Below the pieces are notes generated by a model. The model made no database searches and was not told where the DNA came from. It was given only the letters and a program-made list of their open reading frames with translations. This document shows positions 18,020 through 27,578 of a DNA stretch of 64,000 nucleotides, in pieces. The DNA lies in assembly GCF_000340965.1 (NCBI RefSeq), contig NZ_ANAY01000011.1, forward strand, positions 124,001-188,000, written 5' to 3'. The stretch comes from Nocardiopsis kunsanensis DSM 44524. Its GTDB lineage: Bacteria; Actinomycetota; Actinomycetes; Streptosporangiales; Streptosporangiaceae. The translations under genes were made by a program, and so were the position numbers. Every line of letters begins with the position of its first letter. Positions within the stretch are counted from its first letter, which is position 1.

Positions 18020-19935
18020 GCCCGGTCACCCCCGCCCTCGTCGGAGGCGCCGCCGGACCGGAACCGCGCCGCCTGCATCTCGAACAGCTCCGCGTACGTG
18101 CCCCGCAACGCCATCAACTCGGCGTGGGTGCCTTCCTCCGTGATGCGGCCGCCGTCGAGCAGCACGATCCGGTCGGCCCGGCGCACCGTCGAAAGCCGGT
18201 GTGAGATGAGCACGATCCCCGCCCCGTCGCGCTGGTCCATCAGCCGTTCGAAGAGCCGGAACTCGGTCCGCACGTCCAGGTGCGCGGTGGGCTCGTCCGC
18301 CACCAGGAACCGCGCCCCGGTCCGGATCCCGTACAGCGCGCGGGCCAACGCCACCTGCTGCCACTGGCCCCCGGACAGGTCCACCCCGCCGGAGCGCCCG
18401 CGCGAGAGCGGGGTGTCCCAGCCCGCCGGCAAACCCGCCACGACGTCGGCGAGCCCGGACGTGCGGGCCACGTGCTCCAGGTCCTCATCGACCGTCCCGG
18501 ACCCGCCGCGCCCCAGGGCCACGTTCTCGCGCACCGACAGCGGGTACCGGTCGAACTCCTGGAAGATCACCGACAACCGCGCCCGCCACTGCCCCGAATC
18601 CAGCGCGGAGAGGTCCGTGCCGTCGACGGTGATGCGCCCGTGCGTGGGGCGGTGGAGCCCGCACAGCAGCTTGATGAGCGTGGACTTCCCCGCGCCGTTG
18701 AGCCCGACGATCGCGAGGAGCTCGCCCGGACGCACCGTCAGGTCGACGTCCTCCACCACCATGCGTTCCGAGCCCGGGTACCGGAACCCGACGCCCTCGA
18801 ACCGCACCTCCCCGATGGACGCCCCAGGCGCGCCCGCGCGTTGAGCGGGAACAGGGTCCGCTCGGCCGATCCGTGCCGCCAGCCGGTCCGTCGCGCGCAG
18901 GTCCCGCCCCGCTCCGGCCAGTTGGTACAGGTCCCACCCGTTGCCGAGCAGCTGGAACAGGGTGGCGCCCGCCGCCAGCACAGCGGTCTGCGTCGCCACC
19001 GTCGCCGTCCCGACCAGTGCCCCCTGTGTCACCAGCAGGTAAGCCGGGATCAGCCCCACCAGCACCAGAATGGACATCAGCCACTCGACACGGAGCCGGT
19101 GCTCCCAGTGCCGCCACAGCGGGGCGTTGGCCTCCCGGAGCCGGGACTGCATCCGGTCGACCATCCAGTCCCGCAGCCCGAACACCCGGATGTCCTTGCC
19201 CTCGGACGCCGACACGTTCGCGCGCCGCCACACGTCCACGTGCTGCTCCCCGCCGATCGCCGACACCCACGTCGCCGCGCCCGTCACCGCGAGCCGGTAC
19301 CGCAGCACCACCGTGACCAGCGCCGGAACCAGCACGATCGGAACCAGCCACCACACGAACGACGCCAGCACCGCGCACGTGACGGCCACGCCCGCCAGCC
19401 CGGCGGCCACCCGCACGGCCGCCGTCGTCCCGTCGCCCGGGGTGGTCTCCACACCGTGCTCGGGGTCTGCGCGCACCTGCCGGATCAGTGCCTGCGTCTC
19501 CGGGGCCTCCAACCTGCCCACCTCGGACGGTGCGCGCACCATCTGCGCCACCCGGTCGCGGTGCGCGCCGTCGATGCGCGAGGCGACCAGGTACTCCAAC
19601 GGTTCGGCCGCCGCATCACCCAGGTGTCCCGCGAGCATCACCAGCGCCAGGAAGGCCAGAGGGAGCAGGGCCGCCGTGATGACCGTGCCGCCGTCGCCTG
19701 CTCCGGTGAGGGCTCCCACGAGCGTGGCCAGCGCGACCGCGGTGACCGGTGTGACCAGGCGTTCCATCAGCCGGACCGCCACCAGAGCCACCGCCGGCAC
19801 CGGCCCTGCGTCCCGGAGTCTTCCCAGGATCCGCGCGAGTGTGCGCAGCGTCCGGGTCGGCCCCGGTGCATGCGATCTCGGCGAGTTCCGCGCTGCGTGC
19901 GCCTCCGGCGTCTCGGACACGTGCGTTGGCCCCAT
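18016..19935 (-). CDS. ABC exporter half-transporter, permease plus ATPase (first of a pair)
   Basis: This 639-residue protein has a ~35-residue polar N-terminus, a six-helix transmembrane domain (about 45-330) and an ATPase domain with Walker A VGLNGAGKSTL, signature LSGGQWQQVALARAL, Walker B FLVADEPTAHLD and the switch histidine in ISHRLS. GAGGAG sits ~8 bases before the ATG at 19935. Its stop overlaps the start of the next half-transporter. The 'GQWQ' form of the signature is shared by both partners, suggesting they duplicated from a common ancestor. Likely a heterodimeric drug, lipid or peptide exporter; the substrate cannot be read from the sequence. Confidence 0.9.
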   Translation of the reverse strand: MGPTHVSETPEAHAARNSPRSHAPGPTRTLRTLARILGRLRDAGPVPAVALVAVRLMERLVTPVTAVALATLVGALTGAGDGGTVITAALLPLAFLALVMLAGHLGDAAAEPLEYLVASRIDGAHRDRVAQMVRAPSEVGRLEAPETQALIRQVRADPEHGVETTPGDGTTAAVRVAAGLAGVAVTCAVLASFVWWLVPIVLVPALVTVVLRYRLAVTGAATWVSAIGGEQHVDVWRRANVSASEGKDIRVFGLRDWMVDRMQSRLREANAPLWRHWEHRLRVEWLMSILVLVGLIPAYLLVTQGALVGTATVATQTAVLAAGATLFQLLGNGWDLYQLAGAGRDLRATDRLAARIGRADPVPAQRAGAPGASIGEVRFEGVGFRYPGSERMVVEDVDLTVRPGELLAIVGLNGAGKSTLIKLLCGLHRPTHGRITVDGTDLSALDSGQWRARLSVIFQEFDRYPLSVRENVALGRGGSGTVDEDLEHVARTSGLADVVAGLPAGWDTPLSRGRSGGVDLSGGQWQQVALARALYGIRTGARFLVADEPTAHLDVRTEFRLFERLMDQRDGAGIVLISHRLSTVRRADRIVLLDGGRITEEGTHAELMALRGTYAELFEMQAARFRSGGASDEGGGDRA

Positions 19936-20144
19936 GGCGACTCCTCGTCCTCGGGGGAAGAAGGTCGCCCCTGCCTACCAGCGCCGGTGCCGACGCACCC
20001 GGGTTCTGTCCACTACCGGTCACACGCCCTGGGCGAGCGCAGCGCGCCGACGCAGACGTACGGGAAAGACCGAGCCCCGGACCGCACGCGGGTCCGGGGA
20101 CCGTCAACGGTCGGGCATCAGGCGCTCGGAACCGGCGCCCTGCC

Positions 20145-21695
20145 TCAGAGTGCGGACTCGCGGTCCGCCTCGCCCGCGCCGCGGCGTGCCGCACGTCGCC
20201 GTCGCAGGTGAGCCAGCACCGGAACCACCGCGGCGACCAGCACCAACCCGTACAGGGCCAGCGAGATCCCGCTGTCGAACAGGATCGCCGGGTCCCCGGA
20301 GGAGGCGGCGAGCGCCCGCCGGAACTCGGACTCCGCGATCGGCCCCAGCACCACACCGATGAGCGCGGGAGCCACGGGAAGCCCGAAGCTACGCATACCC
20401 AACCCCAGCACCGCGATCACGGCCAGGATCACCAGGTGCAGCACCGAGGTGTTGATGGCATAGACCGCCAGCACCGAGAACAGCGTGATGCCCGCGTACA
20501 GGTACGGCTTGGGCAGTTTCAGGAGTTTGGCCCACAACGGAGCGAACGGCAGGTTGATCACCAGCAGCAGCACGCTCCCGATGAGCAGGCTGGCCAGTAG
20601 GGTCCACACCAGGTCGGCGTCGCGTTCGAAGAGCACCGGGCCCGGCTGCAACCCGTACTGCTGGAACGCCGCCAGCATGATCGCGGCCGTCGCCGACGTC
20701 GGCAGACCCAGCCCCAGCAGCGGCACCATCGTGCCCGCGGCACTGGAGTTGTTGGCTGCCTCGGGCCCGGCCACGCCCTCGATGGCGCCCTTGCCGAACT
20801 CGTTCTGCTCACCCTTGCGCGCGGCACGGCGGGCAGCGAGGCGGCGCTCGGCCCCCAGCGACAGGAACGTGGGGATCTCCGCGCCGCTGCCGGGGATCAC
20901 ACCGAAGGTACTGCCCAGCGCGGTGCCGCGCAGCCAGGGTTTCCAGGACCGGCGGAACTCCCGGCGATTCAGCCAGGGGCGCCCGGCGCGGATCGTGGAG
21001 AAGTCCACGGCGGAGCTGCCCCGCGCCGCCACGTACAGCACCTCACCGAGTGCGAGCAGGCCCACGGTGACGATGACGATGTCGATGCCGTCGAGCAGGG
21101 TCGCGGACCCGAAGTCGAAGCGTGCGGTCCCGCTCTGGGCGTCGATACCGACGAGCCCGATCGCCAGCCCGATCAGCAGGGAGGTCACCCCGCGCAGTAC
21201 CGAACCGGCCACCACGGCGGCCACGGCCACGAACGAGAACACGGTCAGCGCGAAGTACTCGCCCGGCCCGAAGTTCAGCGCGAACGAGACCATGACGGGG
21301 GCGAACAGCGCCACCACCAGGGTCCCGACGAGGCTGGCCACGAACGAGCCGATCACGGCGGTGCCCAGCGCCTGCGCGGCCCTGCCCGCCAGCGCCATCT
21401 TGTGGCCTTCGTACGTGGTGGCGATGGAGGAGGCCTGCCCGGGGGTGTTGAGCAGGATCGAGGTGGTCGCCCCGCCGAACATCCCCCCGTAGTACACGCC
21501 GGCGAAGAGGATGAAGGCTCCGGTCGGGTCCATCCGGAAGGTCACGGGCAGCAGCAACGCGACCGCCATCGCCGAACCCATACCGGGCAGAACACCCACG
21601 GCGGTGCCCAGGAGCACACCGAGGAAGGCCCACAGCAGGTTCTGCGGGGTCAGCGCGGTCGCCAACCCGTCCATGAGCTGGTACAGCGTGTCCAT
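20145..21695 (-). CDS. tctA: Tripartite tricarboxylate transporter, large membrane subunit TctA
   Basis: TctA is the large (about 12 helix) membrane subunit of the binding-protein-dependent tripartite tricarboxylate transporters, which import citrate-like acids using an ion gradient. The 516 residues include the family signature [17 protein letters not shown] near residue 38, then the [19 protein letters not shown] motif and the second-half [11 protein letters not shown] motif. Start ATG 21695 shares one base with the tctB stop (TGATG). It is the third gene of tctC-tctB-tctA, divergent from a CitA/CitB-type two-component system, which suggests induction by the transported acid. Confidence 0.95.
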   Translation of the reverse strand: MDTLYQLMDGLATALTPQNLLWAFLGVLLGTAVGVLPGMGSAMAVALLLPVTFRMDPTGAFILFAGVYYGGMFGGATTSILLNTPGQASSIATTYEGHKMALAGRAAQALGTAVIGSFVASLVGTLVVALFAPVMVSFALNFGPGEYFALTVFSFVAVAAVVAGSVLRGVTSLLIGLAIGLVGIDAQSGTARFDFGSATLLDGIDIVIVTVGLLALGEVLYVAARGSSAVDFSTIRAGRPWLNRREFRRSWKPWLRGTALGSTFGVIPGSGAEIPTFLSLGAERRLAARRAARKGEQNEFGKGAIEGVAGPEAANNSSAAGTMVPLLGLGLPTSATAAIMLAAFQQYGLQPGPVLFERDADLVWTLLASLLIGSVLLLVINLPFAPLWAKLLKLPKPYLYAGITLFSVLAVYAINTSVLHLVILAVIAVLGLGMRSFGLPVAPALIGVVLGPIAESEFRRALAASSGDPAILFDSGISLALYGLVLVAAVVPVLAHLRRRRAARRGAGEADRESAL

Positions 21696-22264
21696 CAGAG
21701 CACCGTCCCCAGGAAACCGCCGGGCAGGGCGAGGCCGAGCCCGAGTGAGAAGCCGACCTGCACGGCCGCCGAGATCGACAGCGCCACGACCGCGTCACGC
21801 AGGTACGCGCGGGCGCCGAACGCGTAGGCCACGATCCAGAACAGCAGTGCGCCCGCGATCAGCCAGCCGAGGATCTCCAGCAGCGCCGTGTGCACGGCCA
21901 CACCGGCGAGCACGATCAGGACCGGGCGAGCCTCGAACCACGCCGGCCCCGACGTCCCCGCACGCCCGCGGTCGCGCACGTTGACCACAGCCATACAGAC
22001 GGCCGTGATCAGCAGCAGGACGCCGATGGCCAGCGGGAACGCTCCGGGGCCGGGACGGGTGGCGTTGGGCGGCGTCTCCAGGGTCAGGCCGCCCCAGACG
22101 GCGATGAGGCCGAGCACGGCGACGAAACCGGGAACGATCCAGGAGCTCGCTCCGGTCCACAGCACCGCCTCGGGGGCGGGATCAGCCGCCTGGGAGGCCT
22201 CCTGCTCGGGTGGCCGGGGGCCTTCGGCCGCATCCGTCTCGGCCGGGTCGTCGTGGGCCGTCAC
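21695..22264 (-). CDS. tctB: Tripartite tricarboxylate transporter, small membrane subunit TctB
   Basis: The 189-residue protein begins with a ~35-residue acidic, Pro/Ala-rich cytosolic tail and then has four hydrophobic segments (from about residues 43, 81, 112 and 152), the TctB layout. The P-x-A-x-x-x-P-x-x-x-G-x-x-L pattern after the first helix (RPGPGAFPLAIGVLLL) is typical. GTG 22264 overlaps the tctC stop (GTGA), and the stop overlaps the tctA ATG. TctB partners the large subunit; its exact role is less well known. Confidence 0.9.
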   Translation of the reverse strand: MTAHDDPAETDAAEGPRPPEQEASQAADPAPEAVLWTGASSWIVPGFVAVLGLIAVWGGLTLETPPNATRPGPGAFPLAIGVLLLITAVCMAVVNVRDRGRAGTSGPAWFEARPVLIVLAGVAVHTALLEILGWLIAGALLFWIVAYAFGARAYLRDAVVALSISAAVQVGFSLGLGLALPGGFLGTVL

Positions 22265-23253
22265 AGTCCCAACTCCTCTACGGTTTCCCGGGTCATGGTG
22301 ACCTCTTCGTCGAGGAAGGCCTCGAACTCCTCGCGGTCCTGGTGGGTGTCGGTCCACCGGTTGCGTTCGAGGGTGTCGGCCCAGGTGTCGGTGGTGACCA
22401 GCTCGGACACCAGCTCCTCCAGCCGTGTGCTCTCCTCCTCGCTGAGGCCGGGCGGGGCGATGACACCGCGCCAGTTCGACATCTCCAGGTCGTAGCCCTG
22501 TTCGTTGATCGTGGGCACGTCCACGCCCTCCAGCCGCTCGGGGGAGGAGATCGCGATCGCCCGCAGGGGACCGCCGTCCTCGATCTGGCCGGAGAAGTCG
22601 CCCAAGGTCCCGAAACCGACCTCGGAGGTGCCCGACAGCAGCGAGGTCAGTACCTCACCGCCGCCCGCGTACGGCAGGTAGTTGATCCCGCCGGGTTCGA
22701 GGTCCATGGCCCGGGCCACACGAGCAGCGAAGATCTGGTCGACCCCGCCCATGGACCCGCCGGCGACCGGGAGGGTGTCCGCACGCTCGCGCCAGTCCTC
22801 GGAGAGATCGTCGAGGTCCTCGTGGGGGGAGTCTGCGGGTACGACCACGGCCAGGTACTCGGAGGCGACCTGGGCGATGGGGGTGGCGTCCTCCATCGTG
22901 TAGGGGGAACCGGTGGTCTCCACCGCACCGACCATGCCCAGCCCGGTCATGGTGAGCACGTTGTCCTGGCCGGTGCGGTTGACGGTCTGGGACAGGCCGA
23001 TGGTGCCGCCCGCGCCGTCGGCGTTGCGGACCTCGACGTTGTACCTCATCTCTTCCTCGCGCAGCCCGTTCTGCATCTCCCGGGCCTGTGCGTCCCAGCC
23101 GCCGCCGGGTGCCGCCGGCGCGATCAGCAGGAGTTTTTCCTGTTGGTCGCTGCCGGAGGCCGCGCTCTGGCGCACGTCGAACAGTGCCGTCCCCACGAGC
23201 ACGAGGGCACAGACGCCCCCGAGCACCGGGAACAGCACGCCGCGGTCGCGCAT
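22261..23253 (-). CDS. tctC: Tripartite tricarboxylate transporter, substrate-binding protein TctC
   Basis: This extracytoplasmic solute receptor binds a carboxylic acid and delivers it to TctAB. The 330-residue product has an N-terminal hydrophobic anchor or signal (GVLFPVLGGVCALVLVGTAL) without a clear lipobox cysteine, and then the TctC/Bug-fold motif IAPAAPGGGWDAQAR near residue 50, with AGGSMGGVDQ and the VGFGTLGDF segment. ATG 23253 follows AAGGAG; the longer frame to 23328 has no ribosome binding site. It heads the tctCBA operon. Ligand unknown; citrate, tricarballylate or a similar acid is plausible. Confidence 0.93.
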   Translation of the reverse strand: MRDRGVLFPVLGGVCALVLVGTALFDVRQSAASGSDQQEKLLLIAPAAPGGGWDAQAREMQNGLREEEMRYNVEVRNADGAGGTIGLSQTVNRTGQDNVLTMTGLGMVGAVETTGSPYTMEDATPIAQVASEYLAVVVPADSPHEDLDDLSEDWRERADTLPVAGGSMGGVDQIFAARVARAMDLEPGGINYLPYAGGGEVLTSLLSGTSEVGFGTLGDFSGQIEDGGPLRAIAISSPERLEGVDVPTINEQGYDLEMSNWRGVIAPPGLSEEESTRLEELVSELVTTDTWADTLERNRWTDTHQDREEFEAFLDEEVTMTRETVEELGL

Positions 23254-23360
23254 GTCGTCTCCTTCATCTCGGCCCGGCAGGAACGGGCCCTCACAACGCA
23301 GTCCCGGCCACACGGCCGGGAGACACACGCCACAGTGTGGTCGGCGGCACAGTGAGATGA

Positions 23361-23405
23361 AGAGATTGTTAAAACTGGAGTCGTATTGTTCGTATTGTTC
23401 GTGTA
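23361..23405. promoter_or_regulatory. AT-rich tct / sensor-kinase intergenic region with tandem 9-bp repeat
   Basis: Between the divergent tctC and histidine kinase genes the DNA turns unusually AT-rich. It contains two perfect head-to-tail copies of CGTATTGTT (23382-23390 and 23391-23399), followed by CGTGTACG, and a related ATTGTT at 23365-23370. This is a good candidate operator for the adjacent response regulator and probably overlaps the tctC promoter, whose AT-rich core reads TTTTAACAATC on the minus strand. Confidence 0.55.
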
Positions 23406-23468
23406 CGCCCCGAAATGGGCACCGGTCCTGCTCGGCGCACTTCCACCCCGTCGCCCGAGGGAGACCGC

Positions 23469-25130
23469 ATGACCACGTTCGCCGACCGTGGCCGCCTCTC
23501 GCTCACCGGCTCCCTGTTCATCGGCTACGTCCTCCTCCTGGTCGTGGCCCTGGCCGTCGTGGGCACGCTGTGGGCGTTCCACTACGACCGGGAGACCGAC
23601 CGCCAGTACACCGAGCGGGTATTGACCGTGGCCAGGTCCGTCGCCGTGCTGCCCGAGGTCGTGGAGGGGGTGCAGACACCGGATCCGACGCGGACCCTGG
23701 ACCCGTTGGCCGACCGCATCTCCGCCTCGACGGGTGCGGACTTCATCGTCATCGCCTCACCCGACGGCACCCGGTACACACATCCGGACAAGGAGCGCAT
23801 CGGACGGAAGGTCTCGACCCCGCCCGGCCCCGCGGCCGAGGGACAGGAATGGACCGGTGTGCAGGACGGGACCCAGGGGCGCACAGTGCGCGCCAAGATC
23901 CCCGTCTTCGCCGAGGGCGGTTCGCGGCACGGGGGCGATGCCGAAGGAGAGGTCGTCGGTTACGTGTCCCTGGGCATCCTCGCCGACGACGCGACCTCCG
24001 AGGCACGGGACGCCGTGCCCGCGATCCTGGGCACCAGCGCACTGGTGCTGCTTCTGGGGGTGCTCGGGGCCTGGGCGCTCTCCCGGCAGGTACGCACCAA
24101 GACCCACGGCCTGGAACCGGCCCAGATCACAGCGTTGCTGGAGGGGCGCGAAGCCCTGATCTACGCGGTCCGCGAGGGGGTTCTCGGTGTCGACGGGGGC
24201 GGCCGGGTCGTGCTCGCCAACCCGCCCGTGCGCGACCTGCTGGGCCTGCCCGAGGACGCCGAGGGACTCCACCTGGACACCCTCGACCTGTCGGAACGGG
24301 TGAGCGACGTGATCACCGGTGCCGACCCGGGCGAGGACCGGATCCTCCTCGTGGGCGGGCGGATCCTGGTCGCCAACCGCATGCCGGTGCGGATCCGGGG
24401 CCGTGACGCGGGTGCTGTCGTGACCCTGCGCGACCGTACCGAACTCGACCGCCTGACCGGGGAGCTCGACGGGGCCCGCACCGTGACCCGCGGACTGCGC
24501 GCCCAGACCCACGAGTTCGCCAACCGGGTGCACACCGTCGCCGGACTCCTCGAACTCGGCGAGCACGAGGAAGCGCGGGACTACCTCGCCGACCTGACCG
24601 CCTCGCACACCCGAGCCAGCAGCGGCGTGGCCGAGCACATCCACGACCCCGCCCTGGCAGCGCTCGCCCTGGCCAAATCCGCTCAGGCCTCCGAACAGGG
24701 CGCCGACCTGCGGTTGTCCCCACTGACAGACGTGCCCCGTCCACTGGATCCCGAGGCCCGCTCGGACGCCCTGCTCGTCCTCGGCAACCTGGTCGACAAC
24801 GCCCTGGACGCCGTCGGCCCCGACGAATGGGTGGAGCTGCTGGTGCGCCTGCACACCGAGGACGGGGACGGGCTTCCGCACGACCTGCTGGAGATCCGGG
24901 TGATCGACTCCGGGCACGGGATCGCCGACGACGTCACCGAGGAGATCTTCCGGTTCGGGTTCACCACGAAGGCCTCCCGGAACAGCGGTACCCGTGGCCT
25001 GGGGTTGGCGCTGGTGAAACAGGTGTGCGAGAACAGGGGCGGAAGTGTGGAGATGGAGGCCCCCGACGCGGAGGAGGGTGCGGTGTTCACCGCCTGCCTG
25101 CCCATGAGCCCTGCGGCGGCCGCCCCGTGA
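23469..25130 (+). CDS. CitA/DcuS-family sensor histidine kinase
   Basis: The 553-residue kinase has a first membrane helix (about 15-37), a periplasmic PAS-like (PDC) sensor with the conserved TGADFIVIASPDGTRYTHP segment, a second helix (about 188-208), a cytoplasmic PAS domain, and a short dimerisation domain with the phospho-accepting His in QTHEFANRVH near residue 346. The ATPase domain follows, with NLVDNALDAV (N box) and GTRGLGLALVKQ (G box). This layout is typical of citrate/fumarate sensors. GAGGGAG precedes ATG 23469. It is coupled to its response regulator by a GTGA overlap and divergent from tctCBA, so it likely senses the transported acid. Confidence 0.94.
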   Translation: MTTFADRGRLSLTGSLFIGYVLLLVVALAVVGTLWAFHYDRETDRQYTERVLTVARSVAVLPEVVEGVQTPDPTRTLDPLADRISASTGADFIVIASPDGTRYTHPDKERIGRKVSTPPGPAAEGQEWTGVQDGTQGRTVRAKIPVFAEGGSRHGGDAEGEVVGYVSLGILADDATSEARDAVPAILGTSALVLLLGVLGAWALSRQVRTKTHGLEPAQITALLEGREALIYAVREGVLGVDGGGRVVLANPPVRDLLGLPEDAEGLHLDTLDLSERVSDVITGADPGEDRILLVGGRILVANRMPVRIRGRDAGAVVTLRDRTELDRLTGELDGARTVTRGLRAQTHEFANRVHTVAGLLELGEHEEARDYLADLTASHTRASSGVAEHIHDPALAALALAKSAQASEQGADLRLSPLTDVPRPLDPEARSDALLVLGNLVDNALDAVGPDEWVELLVRLHTEDGDGLPHDLLEIRVIDSGHGIADDVTEEIFRFGFTTKASRNSGTRGLGLALVKQVCENRGGSVEMEAPDAEEGAVFTACLPMSPAAAAP

Positions 25131-25810
25131 TCCGTGTACTGGTCGTCGACGACGACGTGCGGGTGGCTCGCAACCACCAGGAGCTCGTGGAGACCCTGCC
25201 CGCGTTCGTGGTGGTGGGGGTGGCCCACACCGCCGCCGAGGCGTTGACCCAGATCCGCGGGCACCACCCCGACCTGGTCCTGCTCGACCTGCACCTGCCG
25301 GACGCCTCGGGGCTGTCGGTGGTGCGGGCGCTGCGTTCGTCGGAGGAGGACCCGGACCACCGGACGGACTTCCTCATGATCACGGCGGTGCGCGAGATCG
25401 CCCAAGTACGCTCGGCCCTGCACGGCGGAGCAGTGCACTACCTGCTCAAACCGTTCCCGCTCAGCGCGCTACGTGACCAGTTGGAGCGTTACGCCGTCGC
25501 ACGCGACCGGATGTCGGTGCGTGGTGAGGCCACTCAGCAGGACGTGGACCGCCTCTTCGGCCTGCTGCGCCCGCCCGCCGCCAAATCCCTGCCCAAGGGG
25601 CTGACCAAGGCCACCGTCGACCTGGTCTCGGGGGTCCTGCGTGCCGCGGAGGGCGAGGCATCGGCCTCGGAGGTGGCCGAACGCGCCGGTGTCTCACGGG
25701 TGACGGCCCGGCGGTACCTGGAGCACCTGTGCGCGGACGGCCGTGCCGAGCTGCGGTTGCGTTACGGCAGCGCCGGCCGCCCGGAGCACCTCTACCGCTG
25801 GGTCCCCTGA
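25127..25810 (+). CDS. CitB/DcuR-family response regulator
   Basis: The 227-residue regulator begins VIRVLVVDDDVRVARN with the acidic pocket, has the phospho-acceptor Asp in LVLLDLHLPD near residue 54 and the conserved Lys in YLLKPF. The C-terminal part carries a helix-turn-helix (SEVAERAGVSRVTARRYLEHL, about 185-205) as in CitB/DctR-type regulators. GTG 25127 overlaps the kinase stop. It probably activates the divergent tctCBA operon through the tandem repeat upstream. The last 19 bases overlap the convergent Uma2 gene. Confidence 0.94.
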   Translation: MIRVLVVDDDVRVARNHQELVETLPAFVVVGVAHTAAEALTQIRGHHPDLVLLDLHLPDASGLSVVRALRSSEEDPDHRTDFLMITAVREIAQVRSALHGGAVHYLLKPFPLSALRDQLERYAVARDRMSVRGEATQQDVDRLFGLLRPPAAKSLPKGLTKATVDLVSGVLRAAEGEASASEVAERAGVSRVTARRYLEHLCADGRAELRLRYGSAGRPEHLYRWVP

Positions 25811-26457
25811 GCCGACGGTTCGCCCGGGCCCGAATGCCCGGGCGCGGTCGACCCTCCTCGCCCGCGGCGCCGCCGATGTGCTTGTGCCAGGTGGCCGTCG
25901 GCGACGAGCCACTGCGGGACGAGGCGGACCGGGAAGGGCACCTCGGTCTCGAAGACGTCCTCACCGTGGACCTGGGCCGTTTCCTGGTACTGGCCGTCCA
26001 CGAGCCGCAGCTCCATGAGGCCGAGTTTGTCCGGCTGGGGCTGGATGATCCAGCAGGACCCGATGCCGAATTCGGCGTACTCGCGGCGTTTGTCGTGGTG
26101 GTCGGGCAGAACGCTCTCGGGCGAGACGACCTCGACGGCAAGTACCGGCGGGGCCGTGTAGTAGCCCTCCCCCGGTGGTCCTTGGCCGAAGACCGCGAGG
26201 TCCGGGATGCGGTGAGTGCTCGGTGAGAGAGTGATCCCCGGCCCCTCCCCGATCTCCAGCCCTTCAGGGGCGCACAGGCCCAGGTGGAAGCCGAGTCGGT
26301 AGGCGATCCGTGTGTGGAGGGGTTTGGGTGCGGGAGACACGTCAAGCCTCCCGCCGGTCAGCTCGTAGCGGCGGCCGTCGTCCGGTGTGTGTTCCAGGTC
26401 GTCCACGGTCAGGGGCCGATCCGGTGTGTGCGTGTGCCGGATGCTCATGACAGACAT
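25792..26457 (-). CDS. Uma2-family (DUF820) restriction-endonuclease-fold protein
   Basis: The 221-residue protein starts with a short DLEHTPDDGRRYELTGGRLDVSPAP segment and contains the DUF820/Uma2 nuclease-fold core: the PDLAVF motif, then LAVEVVSPES with the conserved Glu, and a DKRREYAEFGIGSCWII motif with the Lys and Tyr. The last ~30 residues are Arg/Gly-rich. These proteins are abundant in filamentous actinobacteria and cyanobacteria; a PD-(D/E)XK nuclease fold is known but no function is firmly established. Either ATG 26457 or the in-frame ATG 9 bases later may be used. It is convergent with the response regulator and has no functional partner nearby. Confidence 0.88.
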   Translation of the reverse strand: MSVMSIRHTHTPDRPLTVDDLEHTPDDGRRYELTGGRLDVSPAPKPLHTRIAYRLGFHLGLCAPEGLEIGEGPGITLSPSTHRIPDLAVFGQGPPGEGYYTAPPVLAVEVVSPESVLPDHHDKRREYAEFGIGSCWIIQPQPDKLGLMELRLVDGQYQETAQVHGEDVFETEVPFPVRLVPQWLVADGHLAQAHRRRRGRGGSTAPGHSGPGEPSAQGTQR

Positions 26458-26653
26458 ACTGCCTCCTCGCTTGCATGTGAGCCGGTATTCAACGCGGACC
26501 CCCGGTTACCGGCCGGTTTCACAAGGTCGTTCCCCGGTGGGCGGGAACGAGATCGGTCGGGGTCACGGCATCCCCGGCCGGTCCGGCAGACTGGATCATC
26601 GACGTGGGGAGGGTCCCGCGTGCCCGTGTCGTCGGTGGGGCAGGAGGAAGGAC

Positions 26654-27196
26654 ATGTACCGACTGCGTGCGTGGGAAGCCGGCGACGCCGACCGGCTCGT
26701 GGACGCCTTCACCGATCCGGAGCTGGCCCTGCAGGAGTCCCGGGTCCCCGGCACACGGGGGCAGGCCCTGGAGTGGATCGCCCACCGGGCCGAACTCGTG
26801 GTCGGCCGCGACGTGCACGGTTTCGCGGTCGTGGAGGAGGACGGAGGGCTGCCGATGGGGCACGTCCAGGTCGCGGTGACCAGCCAACGCCACGGGTGGG
26901 GATGGGTCTCCTACTGGACCCACCGGGCCGCGCGCGGGCGCGGGGTCGCGACCGCGGGAGCGCGCTTGATCAGCGATCTCGCCTTCTCCCGGCTGGGTCT
27001 GTTCCGGCTGGAGATGGGGCACCGTCTGGACAATCCGGGTTCGTGCCTGGCGGCCCGTCGTGCGGGGTTCCGTCCCGAGGGGGTGGAGCGTGCCAAACTC
27101 CGCTACGGCGACCGCCGTTACGACACCGGGGCGCACGCCCGTCTGGCCACCGACCCTGTGGAGGGGGTCCCCGGCGAGCCGTGCCGGCTGCGATGA
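26654..27196 (+). CDS. GNAT acetyltransferase, RimJ/RimL type
   Basis: This 180-residue protein has the RimL-like layout: an N-terminal RAWEAGDADRLVDAFTDPE, a GWGWVSYWTHRAARGRGVATAGARL segment with the acetyl-CoA-binding R-x-R-G-x-A motif, FRLEMGHRLDNPGSCLAARRAGF, and a YDTGAHARL C-terminus. Such enzymes acetylate N-terminal amines or small molecules. AGGAGG lies 8 bases before the ATG at 26654; the longer open frame upstream overlaps the divergent Uma2 promoter region. It stands alone, so its substrate is unknown. Confidence 0.9.
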   Translation: MYRLRAWEAGDADRLVDAFTDPELALQESRVPGTRGQALEWIAHRAELVVGRDVHGFAVVEEDGGLPMGHVQVAVTSQRHGWGWVSYWTHRAARGRGVATAGARLISDLAFSRLGLFRLEMGHRLDNPGSCLAARRAGFRPEGVERAKLRYGDRRYDTGAHARLATDPVEGVPGEPCRLR

Positions 27197-27286
27197 AGGG
27201 CCCCGGACACGGAGAACGGGACGCGGCCCCGGACCGCGCCCCGTGTCGCTCCCGCACAGATCCTGCTCACAGCAGGACGAAGACTC

Positions 27287-27499
27287 CTAGTCCTCGACGC
27301 TGATGCCGTCGATGTCGCTGGAGTCGACGACGTTGCAGCCCTCGGCGCTGATGCCCGAGAAACTGATGACGTCGGCGCAGATCGGGACCGTGATGTTCTG
27401 GACGTCGGCGTTGTTGTCGGCCGACGCGGGTCCGGCCATGGCGCCCAGAGCCAGGCCGGTGGCGAGAACGAATCCGGTCGCGGTGATGATGCGCTTCAT
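27287..27499 (-). CDS. Small secreted two-cysteine protein (paralogue B)
   Basis: The 70-residue product has a Sec signal peptide (MKRIITATGFVLATGLALGA, cleavage after PASA near residue 27) and a mature part of only ~43 residues, beginning DNNADVQNITVPIC and ending GCNVVDSSDIDGISVED. The two cysteines, 14 residues apart, frame a hydrophobic stretch and probably pair. It is a paralogue of the gene at 27579 (shared NNAD-Q-N-P-C, SA-GCNVVD and D-GI-VED). The V-x-N-x-x-V-P-x-C pattern recalls chaplin-like surface peptides, but the family is not one I can name. The longer frame to 27634 is not needed: ATG 27499 starts the signal peptide. Confidence 0.75.
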   Translation of the reverse strand: MKRIITATGFVLATGLALGAMAGPASADNNADVQNITVPICADVISFSGISAEGCNVVDSSDIDGISVED

Positions 27500-27578
27500 G
27501 GTGTGGTCCTTGTCGATCGCAGGATGAGTTACGGGATCCTCCGGAGCACGCGGCCCCGAAGACTGTGCGGCTGTGGTC

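Noticed and set aside
16196..19935. Vitamin B12 transporter role for the ABC pair near the cob genes
   Set aside because: Both proteins are exporter-type half-transporters with fused ATPase domains. B12 importers use separate BtuC/BtuD subunits and a binding protein, none of which is present.
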